Of a DNA stretch of 64,000 nt, positions 1 through 7,225 are shown in pieces. The first letter of the stretch is position 1. Each line of letters starts with the position of its first letter. This DNA is from Arthrobacter alpinus (GTDB lineage Bacteria > Actinomycetota > Actinomycetes > Actinomycetales > Micrococcaceae). A program made the position numbers and the translations under genes. Location of the stretch: the NCBI RefSeq assembly GCF_900105965.1, contig NZ_FNTV01000001.1, positions 620,001 to 684,000 on the forward strand, given 5' to 3'. Below the pieces are notes generated by a model, which was given only the letters and a program-made list of their open reading frames with translations, ran no database searches and was not told the DNA's origin.

Positions 1-541
1 CCGTTCCGATGCCGGCAACGAAGATGTCGATGGCGCCGTCGGTGTCTTCCCAGATTTCTTCACCCGTTGTGGCGTGGTGAATGGCTGCGTTGGCCGGGTT
101 GGCGAACTGTTGGGCCCAGATGGCGTTTTCCGTGTTGGAAACAATTTCCTTCGCCTTCTCGACGGCACCACGCATGCCTTCGGAGCCTGGAGTAAGGACG
201 ATCTCGGCGCCGTAAGCGCGCAACATGACACGACGCTCGGTGGACATGGTCTCGGGCATGGTGAGGATGACCTTGTACCCACGTGCCGCACCCACCATGG
301 CCAGGGCAATGCCGGTGTTCCCGGATGTGCCTTCCACAATGGTTCCGCCGGGCTTGAGCGCGCCTGAGGCTTCGGCGGCGTCGACGATTGCAACACCGAT
401 CCGGTCCTTGACGCTGTTGGCGGGGTTGTAGAACTCAAGCTTCACGGCGACGGTGGCGTCCAAGCCCTCCGTCAAGCGGTTCAGGCGCACCAGTGGGGTG
501 CCGCCAACCAGCTGGGTGACATTGTCATAAATACGTGCCAT
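1..541 (-). CDS. cysK: Cysteine synthase A (O-acetylserine sulfhydrylase), C-terminus cut by window edge
   Basis: PLP enzyme that makes L-cysteine from O-acetylserine and sulfide in the cytoplasm. Only the first 180 codons are present; the gene runs off the left edge. Visible family marks are the opening [19 protein letters not shown], the PLP lysine in NSVKDR (about residue 45) and the substrate loop EGTSGNTG (about residue 70). The ATG at 541 is preceded by AAGGA. The first residues and loops match CysK better than CysM, but the full C-terminus would be needed to exclude a CysM or cystathionine beta-synthase variant. Confidence 0.93.
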   Translation of the reverse strand, partial: MARIYDNVTQLVGGTPLVRLNRLTEGLDATVAVKLEFYNPANSVKDRIGVAIVDAAEASGALKPGGTIVEGTSGNTGIALAMVGAARGYKVILTMPETMSTERRVMLRAYGAEIVLTPGSEGMRGAVEKAKEIVSNTENAIWAQQFANPANAAIHHATTGEEIWEDTDGAIDIFVAGIGT

Positions 542-653
542 GAAAGGTCCTTAGAATCGTCTGGAAAACGGGGGAGTGCGGACTGCTGCGACGGGCGCGC
601 CGTGTCCGCGGACAGTGCATTACCGTCAGCGTACCGAGTCCAATTGCGTGGTC

Positions 654-1178
654 CTAGGCAGTGAGCCACTTCGCGTAATGTTTGCGAACTTTTGCAATTT
701 TTGGGTTGATAATGACCTGGCAGTAGCCAACTTCGGGCCGCTGGGCATAAAAATCCTGGTGGTAGTGCTCGGCGGGGAAAATCTTCACCTGCGGGCTTAC
801 CTCGGTAACAATGGGATCGGACCAAAGTGGCTGATTCCGTTCCACGGCCGCCAGGAAGGCCGCTTCCTGTTTCGCATCAGCGTAGTACATGGCCGAGCGG
901 TACTGGGTGCCGACGTCGTACCCCTGCCGGTTCAAGGTGGTTGGGTCATGCTGGACAAAGAACATGTCCAAGATGACATCCTCCGGGATGACCGTTTCAT
1001 CGAACGTCACAGCCACAACCTCCGCGTGGCCTGTCATTCCGGTACAGATTTGTTCATAGGTGGGGTTGGGCAGGGCGCCGCCGGTGTAGCCGGAAACCAC
1101 TGATTCCACGCCCCGGGTCATCTGATAGACGGCATCGAGGCACCAAAAGCAGCCGCCGCCAAGTACAAAAGTCTTCAT
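654..1178 (-). CDS. msrA: Peptide methionine-S-sulfoxide reductase MsrA
   Basis: Reduces the S-epimer of methionine sulfoxide in proteins and free methionine as an oxidative-repair enzyme. The 174-residue protein has the diagnostic GGGCFWC motif with catalytic Cys10 and a second Cys13, followed by the conserved SGYTGG and the HAEVV/FDPT-like core (GHAEVVAVTFDE). Length is normal for a single-domain MsrA without an MsrB fusion. AAAGGA lies just ahead of the ATG. It is transcribed in the same direction as cysK and divergently from the Nif3-like gene, so 1179-1268 must hold two promoters. Confidence 0.95.
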   Translation of the reverse strand: MKTFVLGGGCFWCLDAVYQMTRGVESVVSGYTGGALPNPTYEQICTGMTGHAEVVAVTFDETVIPEDVILDMFFVQHDPTTLNRQGYDVGTQYRSAMYYADAKQEAAFLAAVERNQPLWSDPIVTEVSPQVKIFPAEHYHQDFYAQRPEVGYCQVIINPKIAKVRKHYAKWLTA

Positions 1179-1268
1179 AGTCCTTTATAAGCCATTTGAG
1201 GCCAGCATCATTCCCGCCGCGGCGTTCTGTGTCCCTCCGCAGGGGCCTGCCGGAAGTAAGCTAGAAGC

Positions 1269-2339
1269 ATGAGCAAGGAACCAACTTTCCCCTCGTCCGA
1301 GGACGGGGCTGACGCAGCTGCCCAGGGTGCCGAGGCACTGACGGCACATCTTGAAGGATTCGAGACCGCCGGCGATGCTGCTGCGGTGCTGCCTGACGCC
1401 GTAGAAGCCGCCGGGCTTTCCGTTGTTGGTGATGACGAACTTGTTGGCGATGTTTCCGACGCCGACGACGCCGACGAGGAATTTGAGCAGGAGGATCTGG
1501 ACACCCCTGTCCTTTCCGACGTGCTTGTGGCTGTCGAGGAGCTCTGGCCCGAATCATTGGCCGAGGACTGGGACCGTGTAGGGCTGGTGGTTGGTCGCCC
1601 AGAAGCCGAAGTAAGGCGGATCATGTTTGCCGTGGATCCTACGATCGAGGTGGTTGAAGAGGCCCTTGAATGGGGTGCCCAACTTCTCATCACCCACCAC
1701 CCCCTGCTGTTGAAGGGCGTCAATTCCGTCGCCGCAACATCCGGCAAGGGCCGAATTGTCCATCGGCTCATTGAGGGCGGCTGCGCACTTCTTACGGTCC
1801 ATACCAATGGTGACAGCGCCGTGGGCGGCGTCTCCGATGTTCTCGCCGACGTCTTGGGACTCGCCGATACCCAACCGCTTACACCCGCGGTCCACGGACT
1901 TGTTGAAGAAGGCATTGGCCGGGTGGGTCTGCTGCCCGGAGTTGAAAAGCTCGGAGATTTGGCGGCACGAATCTTCCTGACTCTGCCCGCCGTCGCTGGT
2001 GGTGTTCGGGTATCAGGAGACCGGGACGCGCTGGTGCAAAAGGTCGCCGTCTGTGGTGGTGCCGGCGACAGCTTGTTTGAAGCCGTCCGGGCGAACGATG
2101 CCGATGTCTATGTCACGGCGGATCTGCGCCACCATCCTGCGTCGGAAGCTCGGGAGGCACGTACCGACGGTCGGCCCTACCTGATTGATCTATCCCACTT
2201 TGCCAGTGAATGGTTGTGGCTTCCCCCAGCGGCCAAGGCGCTGGGAAATGTTCTGGCAGATCAAGGATTTGAAGCAGAGCTTAGGGTCAGCCAAACAAAT
2301 ACGGACCCGTGGGATTTTATTCTCACGCCCGGCAACTAG
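1269..2339 (+). CDS. Nif3-like dinuclear metal centre protein (DUF34/YbgI family) with acidic N-terminal extension
   Basis: Member of the Nif3/DUF34 family. Proteins of this family form hexameric toroids with a two-metal centre; a GTP cyclohydrolase-like role is proposed but not settled. The family core starts near residue 80 (LSDVLVAVEELWPESLAEDWDRVG) and contains the metal-binding ITHHPLLLKG and the later DLSHFASEW segment. Residues 1-80 are acidic, low-complexity and contain no alternative Met, so translation apparently starts at the ATG at 1269. The next gene, 48 bp downstream, is a coiled-coil zinc-ribbon relative. These two families are frequent neighbours in actinobacteria. Confidence 0.9.
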   Translation: MSKEPTFPSSEDGADAAAQGAEALTAHLEGFETAGDAAAVLPDAVEAAGLSVVGDDELVGDVSDADDADEEFEQEDLDTPVLSDVLVAVEELWPESLAEDWDRVGLVVGRPEAEVRRIMFAVDPTIEVVEEALEWGAQLLITHHPLLLKGVNSVAATSGKGRIVHRLIEGGCALLTVHTNGDSAVGGVSDVLADVLGLADTQPLTPAVHGLVEEGIGRVGLLPGVEKLGDLAARIFLTLPAVAGGVRVSGDRDALVQKVAVCGGAGDSLFEAVRANDADVYVTADLRHHPASEAREARTDGRPYLIDLSHFASEWLWLPPAAKALGNVLADQGFEAELRVSQTNTDPWDFILTPGN

Positions 2340-2387
2340 GCTTGCCTACAGGAATACCCATTTTTAATATGCAGCAGGAGGACTTAC

Positions 2388-3125
2388 ATGGCTAAGGCAG
2401 AACCGGGCGAGCAAATGCGCTTGCTGGACGTTGCGGTGCTTGACGGCAAACTACGGGGACTGGACGTCCAAGCCAAGGCTTTGAAGGAAGACCCCAGGCT
2501 TCCGGATCTGCATTCGGGTCTCACAGTGGCAAAAAGCGATCTCGTTGTCCTTGACACAGCCGTCAGCGACGCTCAGCGTGCGTTGACAAAGTCCGAGGAC
2601 GATGTGGCGGCCGTCGTTGCCCGTATCGAACGCGACGAAGCGAAGCTCAATAGCGGAACCGGCCTGTCCAAGGACCTCATGGCGCTGCAAAGTGAAATTG
2701 AGTCACTGACCAACCGCCGCGGCACCCTGGAAGATGTTGAGCTTGAGGCCATGGAGGCTTTCGAGGAAGCAACTGCCAAGGCTCAGGCCGAACGCGAGCT
2801 CGTGGCACAAATGCAGAGCGTGCTCGATGAAGTTCTTGACGAGGTGCGCAGCAAGCTAGGGGCTTTGAAGATGGAACGCGATGCCATCTTGGCCGAGCGC
2901 ACCGACTTGGCAGCAACCTTCGCCCCTGACCTGATGGCTATCTACGACCGCTCACTTGCCAAATACGGGGTGGGCGCAGCGCGCCTGTTCCACGGCAAGT
3001 CTGAAGGTTCCGGCATGCATCTGAGCGCTGGCGACCTCGTTGACATCAAGAAAGCCAGCCCGGAGACAATCGTGATGTGCCCCGATTCCGGTGCCATCTT
3101 GGTCCGCTCTGCGGACTGGGGATAA
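2388..3125 (+). CDS. Coiled-coil protein of the C4-type zinc-ribbon family (CT398-like) with degenerate zinc ligands
   Basis: A 245-residue protein whose first about 190 residues are almost entirely helical coiled coil with heptad-rich Ala/Leu/Glu stretches, ending in a short C-terminal domain. Relatives end in a four-cysteine zinc ribbon; here only one of the expected cysteines is left (ETIVMCPDSGAILVRS near the end), so metal binding is doubtful. A strong AGGAGG Shine-Dalgarno precedes the ATG. The gene follows nif3 in the same direction, probably as an operon. Function is unknown; a role in RNA or envelope biology has been suggested for relatives but cannot be read from this sequence. Confidence 0.8.
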   Translation: MAKAEPGEQMRLLDVAVLDGKLRGLDVQAKALKEDPRLPDLHSGLTVAKSDLVVLDTAVSDAQRALTKSEDDVAAVVARIERDEAKLNSGTGLSKDLMALQSEIESLTNRRGTLEDVELEAMEAFEEATAKAQAERELVAQMQSVLDEVLDEVRSKLGALKMERDAILAERTDLAATFAPDLMAIYDRSLAKYGVGAARLFHGKSEGSGMHLSAGDLVDIKKASPETIVMCPDSGAILVRSADWG

Positions 3126-3130
3126 AACCT

Positions 3131-3170
3131 TATCCGCTGCGAACGCCGGCCACGGAATTCGCAGCGGATA
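3131..3170. terminator. Bidirectional hairpin between convergent genes
   Basis: Perfect 13-bp inverted repeat (TATCCGCTGCGAA at 3131-3143 with its complement at 3158-3170, 14-nt loop). It lies between the ends of the zinc-ribbon gene (+) and yaaA (-). Read on the minus strand it is followed by AAGGTTTTATC, giving a modest U-rich tail; on the plus strand no U-run follows. Confidence 0.7.
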
Positions 3171-3204
3171 GATCCCGCCATCACCGACGGGACAACCCTG
3201 CGGG

Positions 3205-3969
3205 TTAGTCCGCCAGGATGATGTTCAGTGCGTGCGGCTTGCGGGCCGTTCCAGCAATGAGTTCCACAGTCCATTTCTCCCCGGCAGCCTTGGCCAATTG
3301 CGCAGGGGTTTGGGGATCCTTGCCGCGGCGGGTCAGTAGGTGCCGGGCCAGCTCGCCGCGGGTGTGCTTGGCAAAGTGTGAGACCACCTTGCGGACGCCG
3401 TCGCGCTCCGTGAAGACGTTGACCGCCACGGTCCGTTCCGGCTCTGGCGCCCACGCCGCTGCGTACGTGCTGGAGCGGCAGTCGACCAGCAGATGACCCT
3501 CGGTGTGCGGGGATACTGCCTCAGCCAACTTTGGTTTCCAATAGCTGGCCAGTTTTCCTGTGCCCGGCAGCCCCACGGACATCGATAGTCGGTAGGCGGG
3601 AATCCTGTCAGCAAAACCGACGGCGCCCCATAGCCCGGAGACAACAACGACGGCGGCGTCGGCCTTGCGCTTTTGGGGTGTGGTGAGGCTTTGGTAGCCC
3701 AAGGCATCGAACAGCACGCCCGAGTAAATACTATGCGCCGGTGCGGCAGGCTCGCGGGCCAAGCGCGTATTGCGGCTGACCTCGTGTACCAAGGACGCCC
3801 CGACGCCCAGATGACTGAGCGCGTCCTCTTGGGCAGACACCGCAGCCAAGGCCACGGCCACTTCCTGGCGGGCACCCGTCAACTCCGGAAAGCTCAATTC
3901 GGCAAGGTCAACGGGGGAGCCGGCATCGGCAGGAGTCTTGCCCTCGGAAGGGGGAAGCAAAATTAGCAC
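3205..3969 (-). CDS. yaaA: YaaA family peroxide-stress protein (UPF0246/DUF328)
   Basis: A 254-residue member of the YaaA family. The Escherichia coli protein lowers intracellular iron and protects from hydrogen peroxide. The N-terminus LILLPPSEGKT and the FADRIPAYRLSMSVGLPG and LLVDCRSSTYAAAW segments are family signatures. The start is GTG at 3969 with no clear ribosome binding site. It converges with the zinc-ribbon gene across a shared hairpin. The actinobacterial role is inferred from the family. Confidence 0.88.
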   Translation of the reverse strand: MLILLPPSEGKTPADAGSPVDLAELSFPELTGARQEVAVALAAVSAQEDALSHLGVGASLVHEVSRNTRLAREPAAPAHSIYSGVLFDALGYQSLTTPQKRKADAAVVVVSGLWGAVGFADRIPAYRLSMSVGLPGTGKLASYWKPKLAEAVSPHTEGHLLVDCRSSTYAAAWAPEPERTVAVNVFTERDGVRKVVSHFAKHTRGELARHLLTRRGKDPQTPAQLAKAAGEKWTVELIAGTARKPHALNIILAD

Positions 3970-4100
3970 CAGATGAGCTTATCGTTTGGCGGTCGGCCCC
4001 GGTTCACGGGCCGTGTACAGCAGGGTGTACCGCCAGCTCCAAAAGAGCGCCTGCGCTCCCTAAAGCCTTGTACTTGCTGATGCAGCGCCCACTTTGCCTA

Positions 4101-4112
4101 TAGACCGGTCTA
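4101..4112. promoter_or_regulatory. Perfect palindrome TAGACCGGTCTA upstream of gapB
   Basis: A 12-bp perfect dyad of the AGACCGGTCT type, a sequence commonly bound by TetR-family regulators. It lies about 100 bp before the gapB start in the 242-bp region between yaaA and gapB. Two further dyads lie closer to the gene: CTGACA-N4-TGTCAG at 4152-4167 and GCTTGAA-N10-TTCAAGC at 4170-4193. No regulator gene is adjacent, so any control would be in trans. Confidence 0.45.
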
Positions 4113-4211
4113 GTGAGTCGCCTCACGGAACTCGCCGGTAACAAGGGAGCCCTGACAGACTTGTCAGTGGCTTGAACCAAGGGTGTTTCAAGCTGGAAAA
4201 GGGTAACTATT

Positions 4212-5693
4212 GTGGTTCAACAACTCGTGGTAAACACTAGCGACGCCGTCCTTGACTCCTGGATCGAGCGCGAGACCATGGCCGAGGCCATGATTCCGCT
4301 CATCGGCAAGCTGTACCGTGAAAACAACGTGCTCACCAGCATTCACGGCCGGTCACTGATCAATCAATCGGTCATCAGCATCCTGAAGGCCCACCGCTTC
4401 GCCCGTCAGATCGACGAGGTTGAACTGCCGGTGGAAGAAACACTGCCCCTGCTGCAAGAACTCGCCAAGCTGCAATTGGGTGCCGCCTCCCTTGACCTGG
4501 CCCGCCTCAACGCCAGTTTCAAGGCCTCGGCTGAGGAATCCCTGGAGATCTTCCTGCGGACCGAGCTGGCCGAGATCGTCGACGGGTTCGGCGCGGACGA
4601 GCGCAGCAGCACAGATGTTGTCCTCTACGGCTTTGGCCGCATTGGCCGCCTCCTGGCACGCATCCTCATTGAACACTCAGGCGGTGGCCACGGCCTGCGC
4701 TTGCGTGCCATAGTGGTGCGCAAGGGTGGCGACATGGACCTGACCAAGCGTGCCAGCCTGCTTCGCCGCGACTCCGTCCACGGACCCTTCAACGGCACCA
4801 TCACCGTTGATCATGACCGCAACATCATCCTGGCCAATGGAACAGCAGTTCAGGTCATTTACTCTGACAGCCCTGCCACCATCGATTACACCAGCTACGG
4901 CATCCACGATGCCTTGGTGGTGGACAATACGGGCCGCTGGCGCGACGAGGAAGGCCTGTCGCAGCACCTGCAGAGCACGGGAGTTGCCAGGGTTCTCCTA
5001 ACAGCTCCGGGCAAGGGTGCGCTGAAGAACATCGTGCACGGTATCAACCACGGCACCATCGCACCCGAAGACAAGATTGTCACGGCAGCCTCCTGCACCA
5101 CCAACGCCATCACCCCGGTGCTGAAGGTGCTCAACGACAAATTCGGCATTGTCCACGGCCACGTCGAGACGGTTCACTCATTCACCAATGACCAAAACCT
5201 CACGGACAACTTCCACAAGGGAGACCGTCGCGGCCGTTCCGCAGCCCTGAACATGGTGCTGACCGAGACCGGGGCGGCCAAAGCAGTGGCCAAGGCCCTG
5301 CCCGAACTCGAGGGCAAGCTGACCGGCAACTCGATCCGCGTGCCAACCCCCAATGTGTCCATGGCAATCTTGCACCTGACGTTGGAAAACGGCACCACCA
5401 AGGATGAGGTCAACACCTACCTGCGGGACATCTCGCTGCACTCGGGGCTGCGCAAGCAGATCGACTACATCGATTCCCCCGAAGTGGTCTCCAGCGACTT
5501 TGTCGGCTCGCGCCGTGCAGGAATCGTGGACGGGCTGGCCACCATCAGCACCGAAAAGAATTTGGTGCTTTACGTCTGGTACGACAACGAGTTCGGCTAC
5601 AGCTGCCAGGTGGTGCGCGTCATGGAGGAGATGGCAGGAGTTCACCCCCGCCCGTTCCCCAGCCTCGAGCACGCCGCCGCCCAGCTGGGCTAG
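4212..5693 (+). CDS. gapB: Glyceraldehyde-3-phosphate dehydrogenase, long GapB/GapX type
   Basis: A 493-residue GAPDH, about 150 residues longer than the glycolytic GapA form, with a helical N-terminal extension (residues 1-135). The Rossmann start (VVLYGFGRIGRLLARILIE) lies near residue 140. The active-site SCTTNAITPVL puts the catalytic cysteine at Cys295, and WYDNEFGYSCQVVRV is the conserved C-terminal signature. The long form resembles Corynebacterium glutamicum GapB, which works with NADP in gluconeogenesis; cofactor use here is inferred from that similarity. Translation starts at GTG 4212 behind GAAAAGGG. A hairpin at 5702-5737 follows. Confidence 0.93.
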   Translation: MVQQLVVNTSDAVLDSWIERETMAEAMIPLIGKLYRENNVLTSIHGRSLINQSVISILKAHRFARQIDEVELPVEETLPLLQELAKLQLGAASLDLARLNASFKASAEESLEIFLRTELAEIVDGFGADERSSTDVVLYGFGRIGRLLARILIEHSGGGHGLRLRAIVVRKGGDMDLTKRASLLRRDSVHGPFNGTITVDHDRNIILANGTAVQVIYSDSPATIDYTSYGIHDALVVDNTGRWRDEEGLSQHLQSTGVARVLLTAPGKGALKNIVHGINHGTIAPEDKIVTAASCTTNAITPVLKVLNDKFGIVHGHVETVHSFTNDQNLTDNFHKGDRRGRSAALNMVLTETGAAKAVAKALPELEGKLTGNSIRVPTPNVSMAILHLTLENGTTKDEVNTYLRDISLHSGLRKQIDYIDSPEVVSSDFVGSRRAGIVDGLATISTEKNLVLYVWYDNEFGYSCQVVRVMEEMAGVHPRPFPSLEHAAAQLG

Positions 5694-5701
5694 CAACTCA
5701 G

Positions 5702-5737
5702 GGGACGGCGTCGAACATTAATGCTCGACGCCGTCCC
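5702..5737 (+). terminator. Strong hairpin downstream of gapB
   Basis: Perfect 13-bp arms (GGGACGGCGTCGA at 5702-5714 and its complement at 5725-5737). The loop itself contains the palindrome CATTAATG, so the stem can extend. It begins 8 bp after the gapB stop and ends about 40 bp before rnpB. There is no clear U-tract, as is common in actinobacterial terminators. Confidence 0.65.
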
Positions 5738-5776
5738 GTCCGTTCGCAGGGTGTCTCACGAGACGTTAGACTTGGT

Positions 5777-6168
5777 AGCTGGATAGGGCAGCTGGGCAAC
5801 CGCGCGTCACGCAAGTGGCTCGAGGAACGTCCGGGCTCCACAGAACAGGGTGGTGGGTAACGCCCACTCGGGGTAACCCGCAGGACAGTGCCACAGAGAA
5901 TAGACCGCCTGTGTTCCTCCAAGGATCTGCAGGTAAGGGTGAAACGGTGGTGTAAGAGACCACCAGTTCCCTAGGTGACTAGGGAAGCTAGGTAAACCCC
6001 ACCCGGAGCAAGGCCAGACAGGGCATGATTGAGGGCTGTTCGCCCGAGTGCCTGGGTAGGCTGCTAGAGGGCGTCGGCAACGGCGTTCGTAGATGGATGG
6101 TTGCCTCTCCGCCACGGGCAACTGCGGCGGATGACAAAACCCGGCGTATCGGCTGCCCTATCCAACAA
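5777..6168 (+). ncRNA. rnpB: RNase P RNA (bacterial type A)
   Basis: Catalytic RNA that trims the 5' leader of precursor tRNAs. The outer P1 helix is formed by GGATAGGGCAGC at 5781-5792 pairing with its exact complement at 6152-6163. Conserved cores are visible: GAGGAACGTCCGGGCTCC (CR-I region) near 5820, AGGGTGAAACGGTGG-TAAGAGACCACC near 5936, and GACAAAACCCGG near 6133. About 390 nt is the usual size for high-GC Gram-positives. The exact ends are estimated from P1. A possible promoter (TTCGCA-N17-TTAGAC) lies at 5743-5771. Confidence 0.93.
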
Positions 6169-6196
6169 ATTTCACCGATTCCGGCCGCCAGGCTTT

Positions 6197-6272
6197 CACC
6201 ATGCGCAGAGTTCACAACGAATGTGACGCATGGTGCCGCGGGCGTCAAACTCACCATGAACGCTGCGCATGA
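6197..6272. repeat. Cluster of inverted repeats upstream of the secreted nuclease gene
   Basis: CACCATGCG at 6197-6205 is complementary to CGCATGGTG at 6227-6235, and CATGCGCAG near 6200 is complementary to CTGCGCATG near 6262. The two alternative pairings share the same left arm. The stretch lies between rnpB and the DUF1524 gene and could be an operator or an RNA structure. Nothing else recognisable lies in 6169-6378. Confidence 0.35.
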
Positions 6273-6378
6273 CGCCTGTGGATAACCGCGGGCCCGCGAG
6301 TTCGCTGCGTCTTAGACTTAAGCCATCACGATCCACACGCGGCCGCGATCGCCGGCCAGTCAGGGGTGGGCACCGTCC

Positions 6379-7188
6379 ATGGCACGGCATGCACAGGTTT
6401 TCCGATCCCAACGCTCCGCACGCCAGCGGCATGGACGGGCACCCGTCCGCTCCGCCGTTGTCCTGGCCCTGATCGTCCTGGTGGTGCTGGTTGGATGGCT
6501 GCACAGTTCCGGGCGTTGGCCCTTTGAAGCCAATGCCGGGCCGCCACCGAAGCTCACGGCACTGCCGCCGGCACAGGGAAAACCCCTTGTCGCAGTGGGC
6601 CCGGGCACCGCATTGGCCCTGCTGGAAACCCTGGAGGTCAAGGGGAAAGCTTCCGGCAGCGACTATCAGCGCAGTGCGTTTGGCGAGGCGTGGGAGGACG
6701 CCGACGCCAATGGCTGCGACACCCGCAATGACGTCCTGCGCCGGGACCTGCAGGATGTCAGGTACGCGGAAAACTCACCGTGCCTCGTTGCCTCGGGTCT
6801 GCTCGCCGAGCCGTACACAGGGACGACCGTAGAGTTCCGCCGGGGCAAGGACAGCAGCGGCGCCGTTCAGATCGATCACGTAGTGGCCCTTGGCAATGCT
6901 TGGCGAACGGGTGCAGCTGCCCTCACCGCCGTTCAACGCCAAAGTTTGGCCAATGACCCCTTGAACCTCATGGCTGTGGACGGCCCGGCCAATGAGGAGA
7001 AGTCCGACGGCGATGCTGCCACGTGGCTGCCTCCGGCCAAAAAGATCCGCTGCCATTATGTTGCCCGCCAAATCTCGGTCAAGGCCGCCTACCGCCTCTG
7101 GGTGGCACCCGCGGAGAAAGCCGCCATGGTGCGCGTTCTCGGCTTGTGTCCACAACAAGAAAGCCTGCCCTCCGGCTACCTCCCTTAA
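6379..7188 (+). CDS. Secreted or membrane-anchored HNH-type nuclease (DUF1524/GmrSD C-terminal family)
   Basis: A 269-residue protein with a basic N-terminus and one hydrophobic segment (about residues 25-43, SAVVLALIVLVVLVGWL), acting as an uncleaved anchor or signal peptide. The C-terminal half carries the DUF1524 nuclease core: QIDHVVALGNAW with the catalytic histidine, then NDPLNLMAV and EKSDGDAATWLPP. Such stand-alone proteins are probably extracellular nucleases, unlike the GmrSD restriction enzymes that share the domain. The gene is alone, between rnpB and convergent prfC. Confidence 0.85.
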   Translation: MARHAQVFRSQRSARQRHGRAPVRSAVVLALIVLVVLVGWLHSSGRWPFEANAGPPPKLTALPPAQGKPLVAVGPGTALALLETLEVKGKASGSDYQRSAFGEAWEDADANGCDTRNDVLRRDLQDVRYAENSPCLVASGLLAEPYTGTTVEFRRGKDSSGAVQIDHVVALGNAWRTGAAALTAVQRQSLANDPLNLMAVDGPANEEKSDGDAATWLPPAKKIRCHYVARQISVKAAYRLWVAPAEKAAMVRVLGLCPQQESLPSGYLP

Positions 7189-7211
7189 AGGTGGGCACCG
7201 GTGGGCAGGCT
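7162..7211. terminator. Hairpin between the nuclease gene and prfC
   Basis: AGCCTGCCC at 7162-7170 and its complement at 7203-7211 can pair across a 32-nt loop. The left arm overlaps the last codons of the nuclease gene, and the right arm lies 15 bp before the prfC stop. It could serve both convergent genes. The loop is long and there is no U-tract, so confidence is modest. Confidence 0.35.
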
Positions 7212-7225
7212 CCGTGAGACTGCTG

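Noticed and set aside
1208..1915. A 235-codon Ser/Thr-rich frame antisense to nif3
   Set aside because: Low-complexity product expected from the complement of the acidic Nif3 N-terminus; no start signal.
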